Of a stretch of DNA of 64,000 nucleotides, positions 44,601 to 55,995 are shown piece by piece. The stretch covers positions 10,003,200 to 10,067,199 of the forward strand of contig CM032809.1 of the NCBI GenBank assembly GCA_019155185.1. The letters run 5' to 3'. The notes beneath the pieces were generated by a model. The model had not been told where the DNA came from. It saw only the letters and a list, made by a program, of their open reading frames with translations, and did not search any database. Source of the stretch: Beaufortia kweichowensis. Its lineage: Eukaryota > Chordata > Actinopteri > Cypriniformes > Gastromyzontidae. Position 1 is the stretch's first letter; each line of letters begins with the position of its first letter. A program made the translations under genes and the position numbers.

Positions 44601-44882
44601 AGGAATAGTTCGTTCATCTTTTACTCATTCTCGTGTCATCCAAACCTGTATGACTTTTTCTGTTTGGAATTTTAATAAAAATGCTTTTTGCAAAGATTGG
44701 GGACTGAAAGATGATTGCATTTCTTTTTAATTTTGAAAACTCAGTTCGTAATAATTACATGGAAAGAGACAGCGGGTAGATGCTACAGAAACATGTTCTT
44801 TTTGCTCTTTTAAAGAACAAAGTGACTTAAGGGGAGTAAGCAGAAACAGAATTTTAATTTCTGGGTAAACTGTTTGTTTAAT
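44601..44882 (+). mobile_element. MITE-A copy, diverged centre
   Basis: AGGAATAGTTCGTTCATCTT, TTTACTCATTCTCGTGTCAT and CCAAACCTGTATGACTTTTT mark the left arm. TTTCTGGGTAAACTGTTTGT then TTAA is the right terminus. The centre is unrelated to other copies. Confidence 0.65.
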
Positions 44883-45334
44883 ATGAATGTGGGTGGCATC
44901 TCCGATAGTTATTTTGAGGGACGACCTGTTCTTTTCGGCTAGATGAGTTTAAAGAGTGAGGTGTGGTTGCCATTCACACATTTTCTCGCTTATTTTGTCG
45001 TTTTTTTCTCGTTCTCACACTCTCAGGTGTTCCTCTTCAGTCGCAGCTCTGAGTGAGAGAAAACTCGTTTAGTGAGTGAAAGTGAGGAATTGGTAGGTGT
45101 GAACGTGTAGGTCTGTGAGCGGCCGCTGTGATTATACACGAGCGCGTACAGTTGCATTGTGAATCTGAGAAGCTGAGCTCATTTACACTGCAAATAAAGG
45201 TATTCGTGTTTGATTTGTATGTGTGTTATAACAATGCGCTGCGACTGTAATGTGAGTTTGACAAAGCATATGTCAGTAGGCAGATACAGTAAAGCGAGAA
45301 TGTGCCGTATGATTATGTACAGCGAGATTTCGCT
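44883..45334 (+). other. intronic, moderately CpG-bearing
   Basis: 45050-45180 holds several CpG words (GAGCGGCCGCTGTG, ACGAGCGCGTACAG). There is no exon signal, and a promoter cannot be argued further. Confidence 0.25.
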
Positions 45335-45400
45335 GTGGGCGGGGCTACACAGTGTGATGACAGAAATAGATACGAAGCAAATGACAAAATGTCCTACAGT
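45335..45400 (+). repeat. GTGGGCGGGGCTAC repeat, copy 1
   Basis: CTGTGGGCGGGGCTACACAG followed by GAAGCAAATGACAAAATGTC. The same words in the same order occur at 61630-61690, marking a two-copy interspersed repeat. Confidence 0.55.
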
Positions 45401-45589
45401 AAAACTTGCCACGGTTGCACCTAGTTAGGACAAAAACGTGCAGAATGCTTGTCGATATATCATTTTGTTTAGCTCATACGTACTAATCCCCTCTCTGTCT
45501 TTTTATAAACCGAGTACATGAATCCTCACTGTCATGCCAGAAACTGTACGCCCACCAATCCTGTTACACTGTCCTTACCTCAACTCGTA

Positions 45590-45960
45590 CCTCCTTATAT
45601 TTCTCAGCTCACTGTCATGCCTGTTTGGAGGTTTCCCTACCCATCAAAACACACATTTCATCACCTGACAATGACGGGCACTGATTGTATCCCTCCTCGG
45701 ACCAATCCGAGGGTGTAAAAAGGCTGCGATTTCTGTATTCATACCGCATTCTCCGGTGTCTTTGGGTGGCTTCTCTCCTGACAGCTTTGGCTAGCATTCG
45801 GGGCAGGCTGCTGTCACTGATAAGGCAGGTGACAAATGAGCCAGTCGCTGCCTACACTGGTTTTACATTTAAAAATGGCCCGGGCCAGCTTTCGGGATGC
45901 CAGTGTGAAAGAAATTGCATCCCACACCATCGGAATCAAAGCTTGCTGATTTAAGCTGTC
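45590..45960. promoter_or_regulatory. possible conserved non-coding element with CCAAT hairpin
   Basis: Repeat-free balanced block. CCTCGGACCAATCCGAGG at 45695-45712 has 7-base perfect arms around CCAA, displaying a CCAAT core. Frames on both strands are incidental. Confidence 0.3.
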
Positions 45961-46198
45961 TCGTTTTAACCCTTTTATGGAGATTTTGCAGATGTGTAGC
46001 TGAATGGATAAGGAATGGAGACTATTTAAGGAGCCTGTCTGAGCCTGGTTGACTGTCAGTCGTGGGCACTGCCATCCGTATAGCAAGAGTTATGAGAAGA
46101 GTGATGTTATTTTACGCTCTCCTCGTCTCCATGGTCACCGGGCACATTGGAGTGCCAGTGCTGTGTTGTGATGATGCCCTGGTATCACCACGACTGAT

Positions 46199-46200
<2 letters not shown>

Positions 46201-46235
<35 letters not shown>
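46201..46235. repeat. (GA)n microsatellite
   Basis: About 17 GA units. The complementary (CT)n array follows 92 bases later. Confidence 0.97.
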
Positions 46236-46239
<4 letters not shown>

Positions 46240-46325
46240 GGAATGTCTAGTGTACCAGTAATAGAGGGTGTAAGATGGATGAGATAGGACAGGAGCTGAG
46301 CTCTTGATGACCAATCCATCAAAGG

Positions 46326-46327
<2 letters not shown>

Positions 46328-46392
<65 letters not shown>
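46328..46392. repeat. (CT)n microsatellite
   Basis: About 32 CT units, inverse in sequence to the (GA)n array at 46201. Confidence 0.97.
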
Positions 46393-46398
<6 letters not shown>

Positions 46399-46929
46399 TT
46401 TTCATCACTCATGTACTTTCCTTAGTTAGTTTGTTCTCTTCAGACATCAGTCTACTTGTCTTTACGAGCGTGTCCAAGATCCTTTAATTAGTCCTGTGCC
46501 TATTTTGAGCACATGAGGACACCAGCTTGCGTGTCTCTGTAAACCCAGTGGCATTATGATGTCATAAGGGGCATTTATAGCAGTCGTCAGCGTTGAGAAA
46601 TTAGATGTGACATACAGTCAGAATTATGTGCTGTAGCATTGCATTACCCTTATATTAACATGTCCAGTAATAACTCCGCACCTGAAATGACTTTTCTTTG
46701 CTGATGACATCACATGCTGATGAGGCAGCACACGCTATTGGAGAATGTTCAAACTGTGATTTTTTAAAACTGTGATGTTAAAAGTGTGATTTCTCATGAG
46801 TATTACCACAAAACTGGCAAAAGCAATTATTGTTTTTTATGTTCTGTTACGCTCAGAAATATGTTATTCATTACAGTAAAATGGATGTCTTCTGAATTTA
46901 ATTTCATGTTGACTGTCATTTTATTTTCA

Positions 46930-47300
46930 CAGCCATGAGGTTTTGCAGCCTAGTTCACTAGCAGGCTCATTTCTGGGAATTTACGCCGAACAATCTAATA
47001 GGTCACTTTGTCTTTTATGAGGATGTGGTCCAGGCACTTGAGTCAGTGGATTAAAGACCCCCAGTGCTGCTTCAATCTGTGGCCTGAGCTCTTTTCTCAT
47101 AACCTCCTGCATGGCCCCGGTCCATATGCTAATCATTAAACAGAGACCTTATTTATACACATGTTGGATGATCATAGACTGAGACTGCCAAGTCATTTCC
47201 TGTTTAAATGTGTGTATGAGCGTGTGATATGTGTTCGGTGAGTACCGAGGTCCAGGAGGAGCCAAATCACGGCCCTGTGATGAGAAACAGATCAGGATAA
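46930..47300. promoter_or_regulatory. possible conserved non-coding element
   Basis: Long repeat-free stretch with TATGCTAATCATTAAAC (octamer/homeodomain-like) near 47123. It shows enhancer-like texture only. 46393-46929 has no feature. Confidence 0.25.
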
Positions 47301-48050
47301 GGGGATCGCTGTAAAAATGATTTCCTCATTTGTTCAGCTCATTGTATAAAACGAGCATAGCATTGGTTGTTACCGAACTGCTTTTGAGTCGGTTTAGGAC
47401 ATTATGTGACTGACTTCACCACATGCCGTATCTATTGTCAGTACAGTTATAATCTTTCCTCCTGCGTTGGTGTGAGATCCGTGTTTGGAGAACTGTTACT
47501 TTAGACCTAAAAATACAAGCCGAGTTCACAGCTGTGATGGATGCTGCACATGTATTCATTTCCTCACGGGTTTGCTGCAAAGTTCGCGATGAAAGGAAGA
47601 AAAAAGATGGTGGGAAATGGGAATGCCTGTAGGGAGAGACATATTGCAAGATTCGTTGAGAAGTCAGTTTGACAGCGTTCTTTCTATTTTTGACATTTTA
47701 TGTTACTTTTTAAATACTTGTGGTTCAAGGCATATCACGAGTCGATGGGGTTACTAGAGGGAAAGAATAACAGGTTTTAAATAGCAACCAAGCCCCTTAC
47801 CATTTTCCCATTCAGGACTGTTAAGATACCTGGTGATCCCCGACAGGAAGTGAGGTCACTCATTGGGAAGCGTTTGATTATGGGTGAATCCGTGTGTATT
47901 ATTGCATACTGTAGCCAAATATATCTGCACAGCCTCTACTAATGAAGACATTTGGCTAGGCAGGTTCATTTTAGTGGAGAAATCTCGACACTCTGGAGTG
48001 TGTTATAAAATTTATAGCAAATGTTAACCTTAAAAAAAATTATGTTTTTA
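47301..48050 (+). other. intronic, nothing recognised
   Basis: No supported gene or repeat. Confidence 0.4.
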
Positions 48051-48240
48051 TTAAAAGGTTTCACCACACTGATAGCTCAGATGTCGATATTAGGTGGTTT
48101 AAATACCCATGTGATGTCTATATCAAAGCCTATATCAATAGCCTGTTTTATGTTTAAAGCTTGATTTTCATAGTCAGGTAAAGTGCTGTTTTTAAATTTG
48201 TCACATTAATAGCAGTCTATATTCCTCATGGATAAAAACA
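48051..48240 (+). mobile_element. family G repeat, copy 3
   Basis: AAAAGGTTTCACCACACTGA, TAGCTCAGATGTCGATATT, GGTGGTTTAAATACCCATGT, GATTTTCATAGTCAGGTAAA, GTGCTGTT, CTATATTCCTCATGGAT. It contains an extra AAGCCTATATCAATAGCC stretch. Confidence 0.75.
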
Positions 48241-49620
48241 TAAAAGTTTTAGCTATTTTATGTTCTTTTAAAAAATGCTTCTGGTTTGTGGTTTTTATTT
48301 CAGAGAAATTCAACAAAGTATGTTGCCTCCAAAATCTGTTGCAGCACAAATATGCCCTTCTGCACAAAGCAAAGTACATATAAAAAGTATTTACCGAGTT
48401 TGGTGTGGAACATACAAGCCTAAATACAAATGAATTGGATGCTTTGCAGAAAGTTAGAGGTCAACCTCTTTGTGTCATGTTAAAGAAATCAGATCCATGT
48501 TAAAGCACTTTACTATATGTCTATTAGACATGGAGAGGACAGAAGGTAAACGTTGGTTATATGCTCCTCTGGCCAGCACTCACAAACATGTTCTTGAATT
48601 GTTCATAATGGTCTCAGCTTGGAGGAAACACATCTCTCTCTAAATCTGTATAGCATCTGTATTTCTCCCCTACTTGCTTTCTGCTTTTCACATGCTCATT
48701 GATTGGCGCTTTGCATTGAGTCAAGGTTGTGGTTTGTGTGTGGTTCTCCATCCTCCACAGTTCCATACGCCAACAGTGAAAAGCTCAAGGGCTTGTTCTG
48801 TAACTGACCTGAGGTCATCTATGTAACCAGCAATAATTACACTAACCCTGGGGTCAGTGTCATGTACACAGTAACAAGGCACTGTAGGAAATGAAGCCGT
48901 GTTGTTTATGAGAAATACTGATTGGTAAAACTACCAACACAGCACAGTGTGCAATAACAGCGTGAAGCGTCTGCATCAATTTGGCTATTTGCAGTATACC
49001 TATACTTTCCTTTTCCTCTAGACCAGATGTCACCCACTGACACAATACATTGATTACGCTGCATGAACGATCCCACCAAGACACTTTACGATCTCAATGT
49101 CCTCTGGACTTAGACACCTCAAGATGCTTTTCAGAAGCCACTATAGACGAGTATAATTCTGATTAGATGAGAGTGAAATAGAAAAGTGAGGAATCATCTT
49201 GTGTACTGTATGTGAGAAGGCAAGGACAGTTTTGTTAATGCAAAAGCAAACAATACGTATCAGTGTATCATACTGTATATGAGGTTTGTGTAAGCCTTTA
49301 GTAAGTACACTGAACATAAGTAGTGTGTTTAATGAATGTGTGGAAGTTTTTCAAACTTTGGTGGCATTGTTATAGTTTTAAGTAGTTTTCATAGTTTTAA
49401 AGACTTTTATATAACTGAGATTAGCTAATTTTGGATGAAATAGTACATTTCTACGTTGATTTAACCTGTTAACATATTTGGCAAATGATCATATCAATAA
49501 ACATAAACAAAAAAAATGTTAATGTTATTTATAAAATAGCTAAAATAAAAAAATGTAAAAAAAATTTTTTTAAAGGGGATTAAGTGCATAAGTAGTGCAT
49601 CTTTGCATTTTACTTTACAT
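48241..49620 (+). other. intronic; block 48840-49090 may be constrained
   Basis: 48840-49090 is repeat-free and balanced. The rest is unremarkable AT-rich sequence. Confidence 0.3.
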
Positions 49621-49621
49621 T

Positions 49622-49752
49622 ACATTATCTCCTAACATTTGTAAGTCGCTTTGGATAAAAGCGTCAACTAAATGCCTAAATGTTAATGTAAATGTATATT
49701 TATGCATTTGACATACTCTTTTATCCTAAGCAACATAAAGTGCATTGAAGGT
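49622..49752. mobile_element. two SINE tails facing each other
   Basis: CATTTGTAAGTCGCTTTGGA then TAAAAGCGTC on the plus strand (about 49636-49668). This is followed by an inverted copy (TATGCATTTGACATACTCTT, TTATCCTAAGCAACATAAAG, TGCATTGAAGG) at 49700-49752. Such inverted pairs can form a hairpin. Confidence 0.65.
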
Positions 49753-51229
49753 CAACTTTTTAATATATGTGAGGGTTCCTGGATCAATTACTATACTTCT
49801 ATGTAGTATTATGTGTATTTGAATATCGGATCAATTACTTGTACTTTATTTTTGTATGGGTTTGTTGCAGTGCATTATGGGACACATGCATCTCTGCCTT
49901 TAATGTTTTGTTGTTACCAGATATCTTAGAAGGAAGCATGATGGTGAAGCAAGTCACTATGGTCCATGGAGACAGACCACCCGAAAGTCTCTCACTATCT
50001 GTCTCTTTCTCTCTCTCTCTTTCTTTCTGTCTGCTGATGGTGTGATGCTGCAGCACTTAAACTCCCACACTACTGGCTCTACTGTGTTCACTATCATATG
50101 ACTATAGTGCATAAACAGATGCCACATATATTAGATCAGCTGTAGATAACTGCATGCAACTGCATGTCCATCGACTCAAAAGAGTTGAGAACGCATATGC
50201 ATTTGATCCGTCTCCTGTGAGATAGTGTAGCAGGTGGAGGCAGGATGAAGTTATTGTTTCTCTGAGTGATTTCACTCTATATGATTTGTCTCTGCCCACA
50301 TGCAGGGATATAATTTAAAAATGATACATGTTAGAAACTGTGTTCTGAGCAAGCTTCATTTACACATTGCAAGCCGTTCCATCTTGTTCGTGTTATATAT
50401 CAATTTATATACAAATGTGTACCCCTAGGCAGTTAATAGTTCATTTTTAGCTTGCTTGTTAAATTACAGTGACATCTTGTTTGTGCTGTCATTAACCTTA
50501 TTTGTGATCTGAGTTTAACACGTTATGCAGCCCACCAATAAAGGCATAGATGAAGACATAAAGAAGAACGACTGTAAAAATAACTACAGCGATAACTATA
50601 TTAGCGCCAGCAGATGATACCATTGTTTATTGTATGTTTGCATGCTACAGTTTTACATTTTAAGTACCTGAGTCCTTTAAATTCAAATGGATTTTAAATG
50701 TCAGTGTCGTTCATCAGATGGAAAAAATTACACCTCTGTATTCTTGTTGTTACTGTATCACTATATCAATTTATTTAAAAATAATGATCATAGGAATATA
50801 AGAAAAGGACATTAGAAAATATAAGATAAAGATTATATCTTGATGGGTGTTTCTGTGATGGCAGCAGCATGGACAATATTTTGCAGGAATATTGTTTCAG
50901 TTTTGCCCCCAGGCCAAACACACAGGAAAGCAGGCGGATGTAAATGAAAGATTGTGGGAGTCCTGGGATTTTAGTGGTCCTGTGGACATTCAGCAACGCT
51001 ACAACACACACCCAGAGCAAGGCAAGAAATTTGAGAAACTTGAGCATTTGATGTGTGCGCAGATGTCTGATATGTACAACAGTGTCTTGATTTGTCCATC
51101 ATACGTGCATGTTAGCGCATGCATCACTGTGTGTGCCCGTCTCCGTGCGCGCGTGTGTGTAAGTGGGAACAGATTCGATTGATTGAGAACTAAAAGCCCC
51201 GCTGAGGGCTGCAGACAGCTGCGGGGAGA
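49753..51229 (+). other. intronic, nothing recognised
   Basis: A pyrimidine tract at 49990-50035 and chance frames only. Confidence 0.4.
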
Positions 51230-51545
51230 GAATGAGCTTGTGGAATGTGTGGGCCTTAATGTAGATACATTATCACAAGCACTGGTCCATTAATAATGAC
51301 ACATGTAATTTGCTGCCCTTCCTCCTCACACCCGAAATGGGATAAAGAGCCATGATTGGTGCGTTTTGCAGAAAGCTGTTTGTCAAACCGTGGATAGCAC
51401 TAATCTGCCACAAATAGAAGGACATTGCAGTCGAAGCTAACCGATTATGCCGGCCCCCGCGCTCCCACGCCGATCTCCATACCCTCCCCATTTGGAGCCG
51501 TTTAACTAGCGATCCCACGGGGACTGTAGTGTGCGCAACGGAGAC
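51230..51545. promoter_or_regulatory. possible conserved non-coding element
   Basis: Repeat-free block with CCATTAATAATGACAC and a GC-rich CCGGCCCCCGCGCTCCCACG segment. The combination is unusual for neutral intron here. Conservation is untested. Confidence 0.35.
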
Positions 51546-51769
51546 CTATCAAATGACTGTAAATCGAAATCCATTGAAATGTGTGAACATTTCCTACATT
51601 GTTTTTAGTACAGTCTGTGACCACACCAAATTGTTAGCAGATGAGTGCTGCATTCTTCAGTGAAGTTCAGAGTGCTTGTTTGCTGAAATTGATGTTAGCA
51701 TTTAAGTAATAGTTTATGCTTAAAACAAATCAAAATGTCAGAATGGAAGACAAAATACACATTGTGTTA

Positions 51770-51832
51770 CTGTGGGATCGACTAGCAATCTGTCCAAGGT
51801 GTCTTGCGACCCTGCAGAGGACAGACAGATTT
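51770..51832 (+). mobile_element. possible LINE 3' fragment
   Basis: GGGATCGACTAGCAATCTGT, CCAAGGTGTCTTGCGACCCT, GCAGAGGACAGAC resembles the 3' region of fish L2-type LINEs (GGTGT..CGACCCTG..AGGACA). Very short. Confidence 0.35.
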
Positions 51833-51926
51833 GGTGGATGTTTGTGCTTTTTTAAATCATGAGGTTTAAAATATTTTTCTTTCGGATGATAAAGTAGGGG
51901 ACTCTTGTCTTGGGGGTGGATAGTGT

Positions 51927-52116
51927 TGTAGTACTTAGGACCTGGTCCATTTTTTGATGGCATCGACTGTATTTGGGCTTGGTGCATTTTCTTATGACTT
52001 TTGGTTTTGGTCTTGTCTTGGTCTTAAACCCTAAAATTCTCGATCCTGTTTTTGTCTTGACACACTTTAATTATGGTCTCGTCTTGGTCTCGGTTTAGGT
52101 GGCCTTTACTACAACT
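51927..52116 (+). mobile_element. GTTGTAGTA-terminated DNA element
   Basis: Left end GTTGTAGTACTTAGGACCTG and right end TTTACTACAAC are inverted. The interior carries the repetitive TTGGTCTTGTCTTGGTCTTA and GGTCTCGTCTTGGTCTCGG motifs. A partial inverted relative lies at 63720-63840. Confidence 0.6.
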
Positions 52117-52134
52117 AGGATGCATTCTTTTGAA

Positions 52135-52200
52135 CAACCACACACAACACCCTAGAAAGCATTTCGCAGCTATCTGGCAACCTAAACACTTAGGGTTTTT
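52135..52200 (-). repeat. GTTGCTAGG-type repeat (inverted fragment)
   Basis: The reverse complement gives GGTTGCCAGATAGCT..GCTTTCTAGGGTGTTGTG, akin to GTTGCTAGGTGGTTTCTAGG at 60360-60445. Confidence 0.45.
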
Positions 52201-52429
52201 TTAGAACATGTGAAAATTTGGTATTATCTAAAAACAAACCTTTTTATATATCCCTAAACAGTTTAGCTCATGATTTTTTGATATTTTATTAAAAGAAATA
52301 CAGGATATTTGCAGTGTGCAAATCCTTTTCTTATGCTGTAAAGTAAATTTCAGTATGTACACTACAATCTGTTGGTACTCAGCCTTTCAGACTTACGTTT
52401 GTGAAACCATTTGGTTTCTTTTTTCTGCT

Positions 52430-52690
52430 CTATAGCAGAAATGCCAAGCCTGCTATATGCAAAGCACCGTTGATGGTTGTAAACTCGACAAGCGAGCTGT
52501 AGGCTGCTGTGTTTCACTGCCCACAGAAAGAGCCGTAAACCCAGCTGGGCTCCAAGTCAAGGTTGATTGGATTGCAAACAGCATTGAGCGAAGAGATCGG
52601 CCCACGTCAATGGCTATCACTGTTAATGACCTCTACTTTGTGCCTGCATTAAAACGTGTAGCAGGGACTGCTTATTATAGCTAAGCAATA
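52430..52690. promoter_or_regulatory. possible conserved non-coding element
   Basis: Balanced repeat-free block including TATATGCAAAGCACC (POU-like) and CAAGGTTGATTGGATTGC. Open for 75 codons on the plus strand without splice support. Confidence 0.3.
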
Positions 52691-54109
52691 GACGTATACT
52701 CGGCTTTACCACACATTTCTTTATACAGCCTGGGATAATAGCAGAGGTCCCTTCCCTGACATATCTCTAAAATGTGTTGTATGGTAGTTGACAGGAGATT
52801 GCAGGTTGTGCCTGCAAAAATTTGCTTTGTGTTTGCATAAATTTTAACTTTTGAAAACTTTGACTAGTTAGTGGACTCTCACACATATAATCCTTAATGA
52901 TTATATGTTATATTTTATCCTGTTGTTGATGTAGCTGAAGGTCTTTGTCTGTCATTTAGTTAATGTGTAAGCATGTTGGTGCAAATTGTTAGTAATGTTA
53001 AACTCATTTAATTGTTTTTCATTCTGCTTTGTATGTTACAGTGTTGGTAGTTTCAGCAAAATATGGCACACCGGAAGCTGTCAAAAGGTGTCATCTGGTA
53101 CTGTGCAAACTAATACAAAGTGGGTTAAAAATGTGACAAGTAATGGTAAAGTATAAGCAATAGCTTAATTCCCAGAAACCATTTTGGAGAAAAATATGGC
53201 ACCTTGAATATTTTGTGAATTTAATGGTGAACATTTTTCACATTAGCTCAAACTTTAAACTCTTATAAGTACAGCAGTGTCAGTGTTGTGATTGTAAGTA
53301 TTGCTGTGATTATCTTTTTAACTGTATATATTTGTGAATGCATTAGGATAATGTTCTTCTTAAGAGAGTGGTACTGTTGTTACAGAGCTTGGCAGCTGCT
53401 TTGCATGAATTTATTTGATCTTGTGCCCGTGTCTTCAACACCCCGTATGAGAGCTGTTCTCTTGTTCAGGCTGAATTTACCCGATACGTGTGGAAAGGCT
53501 ACAGATCTGGCCTGTTTTACTTAAACATGGCCACTGATACTGCTGCAAATTGAAACATGTGCTCCTGCGGATACGCACAGCGTAATGCGCTCTCACACAC
53601 ACATGCTCGCTATCACACGCTGGTGTAGTAAATGTAAGAATTTCCCCCACTGTTTCAAGCAATGACTCATGAGAGACGCTCATTCGGCCGAACTCTCTTG
53701 AGTACACACGTCCCGCTCTACCACACACACATACACACAGTGTAGTAACGAGAAACAAAAACCACAGCGCAGTTACTGACACATGCATGCAGCGATAGTG
53801 ATTATAGTTACAAGAGTGCAGCGGTGGATACCCAACTATAAGCAGTTGATTTAGCCTAAACACATCTGATGTGCAGTAAACATTTAAGGGGTTTTGCCCA
53901 GTTGTACTCACCCCATCTCAATCAATGAACTGTTACCTCACAATGAATTGTGGGTAACTTATTCAATTTGGTGGGCAGTCACACTTTTACTACTAATCAA
54001 CTGCAACATATAAATCAGATAAACAGTCTGAATTAGTTTTAAAATTGTGTTAGAAACCAGGACAGACCAGGTTAATTACATCACAAAATAAAGTCTGCCT
54101 TAACTGATT
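52691..54109 (+). other. intronic; holds the longest chance open frame
   Basis: A 144-codon minus-strand frame (53477-53911) has no domain, passes through CA-repeat-derived CVCVC codons and lacks splice context. Nothing else recognised. Confidence 0.4.
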
Positions 54110-54520
54110 TGTCCACCTATATACAGTTTTGTTAATTTTGATAAGTTATTAACGTTTACTAAAACTAAAATTATTAAACACTACTGGTAGTTGAAATAAA
54201 AAAAATATTAGTCTAAATATTATTTATAAAGCTTAACCTAATCATAGAAAAATATTATGAAACTAAAATTAAATGTTGAAATTTTACCAAGAAACTGCAG
54301 TAAGTTTGAGTTGCGGCACTAAAATAATTATCTGAAAATAAATACAAACTGAACTAAAACTGAAATAAAATAAACCTATATAGCAATATTAAAAATAATA
54401 AAATGACCAGAGCAAATAACAAAGTTGCTAAAAATAAAAATAAACTAAAATGAATGTGAAAAAAAAAAAGAAAAAAAAAAAGCTAATTCAAGCTAAAAAT
54501 AAAACTATAAAAACTTGTTT
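54110..54520. repeat. A-rich interspersed repeat with ACTAAAACTAAA motif
   Basis: TTAACGTTTACTAAAACTAA, AACTAAAATTAAATG, AACTGAACTAAAACTGAAAT, AATAAAACTATAAAAACTTG: an A-rich family common in fish. It includes an A-only run near 54460-54482. Confidence 0.6.
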
Positions 54521-55825
54521 TGACAGTGTTGTAGCTTATTGTACCCTACTATTAAAAAAAAACATGAAAATGTCTTTTCTGTGTTGATTGTACTTTTCTA
54601 TTTAAACAGGAAGTTTGGGCAGGACTTTTGTTTAAGGGCTCGACCCTCTTTTAAAAATAACAGCTGATATGTTTTCTGGTTAAGTCTCAGTCATGAACCA
54701 TGATTTGCATGATGCCCGATTTCACCCACGACACCGTGTGAGTCAAGAGCGACACTGTAATAGTGACTGCCACATAACACACAAACACGTTTGCGCACAT
54801 GCATGTATACACACACGCAAGTAAAGCTGGCGGAATGGTTACCCACAGCAGGAAAACCACACAGCGTATGTAAATGAGATGCGAGGGAGGTGAATACACG
54901 GCTCCCATGCAAATGTAATGGAGACCTCAAAGACAGAGGTTATAAATAGACCCACAGCGTGCAGATGCCTCAATAAACATCACAGCGCTCTTAAAGCGAC
55001 ACACACTGCCTGTTCTCGATTCGAGGGGTGATTTTGAGTTTGAACGACATGCAACCTAGTTAAACTGAGACCTGTGATGTCTTTCACAAAGGGTTGCATA
55101 TTGTGTTTGTGCAGTTTGTTTAAAAAAAAGACACACTTTTACTTTACAGTACGAGAGATGAAATAGAGGAGTCAAGGAGAGGGAAAAGAGAGAGAGGTTT
55201 TTAGGTACGGAGAGGTAATAAGGCATGAGATGTCATTACGAGAATCTCTCAAATAATGGCTGAGGGTTTGCCAAGCGTGCGATGTAATGTAGGCAATATG
55301 TCTGACGGCAGGCTGTGGGATGCCCTTAAAGCTGCTTGTAAAAATGTCATACTTTAATGCCTCGTTCACAATGTGATGTCACATTCTGTCAAAGGCCGCT
55401 TTGCTAAGCTTGAGCTTTTGAAACGCCGGGGTTTCCCTTCGTTTGCTGCTGCCTGCCTGCCTGCTCTGGTTTTTGTTGTCGTTCACTTTCATGACCTGGA
55501 GGCGGTTCATTTAGTTTAGCATATTGTAGTGATCTACAAAAACCACCCACCTACCCAGCCACTTTGCATACAAACTGAGTTTGTCATTACAGAGAGAGAG
55601 AAAGGGTTTGATATTACACCATGTCCTAACCGGGTGTGTTGTGATAAAGCTGCCAGTGATAAAAAATATATTCATTTGAGTTTTTGTCTTAACCAGCTAC
55701 ATTCTGCTTCATGCTTTGTTTTTATTTTCTAGCATCTTTCCGCGTAGCTGCATCCTCAATCAAATCTCATTAATATAGGCAATTTTATGCAGATGTCAAC
55801 CTTACCATGAGAAAATTTGTCACAA
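54521..55825 (+). other. intronic, nothing recognised
   Basis: Two overlapping minus-strand chance frames near 54690-54930. No supported element. Confidence 0.4.
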
Positions 55826-55995
55826 AGGTTTTCATCATACTGATAGCTCAGATGTCAATATTTGGTGTCTTTCTCAAAGTTTTTCAAGCATTTTCTTATG
55901 TGTAAAGCATGAGTTTTCATAGTCAGGTAAAGTGCTGTTTTCAGAATTGCCATAACAGTCCATATTCCTCATAAAGTGATATAAAACATAAACTG
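55826..55995 (+). mobile_element. family G repeat, copy 4
   Basis: AAAGGTTTTCATCATACTGA, TAGCTCAGATGTCAATATTT, GAGTTTTCATAGTCAGGTAA, AGTGCTGTTTTCAGAATTGC, CATATTCCTCATAAAGTGAT. It lacks the GGTTTAAATACCC segment of the other copies. Confidence 0.75.

Noticed and set aside
45210..45428. Short plus and minus open frames around a CpG-bearing stretch
   Set aside because: Part of the span is a repeat (GTGGGCGGGGCTAC family) and no exon boundaries fit.
53477..53911. Longest open frame (144 codons, minus strand)
   Set aside because: No recognisable domain, low-complexity CVCVC from a CA-rich stretch and no splice context; a length expected by chance in 64 kb.
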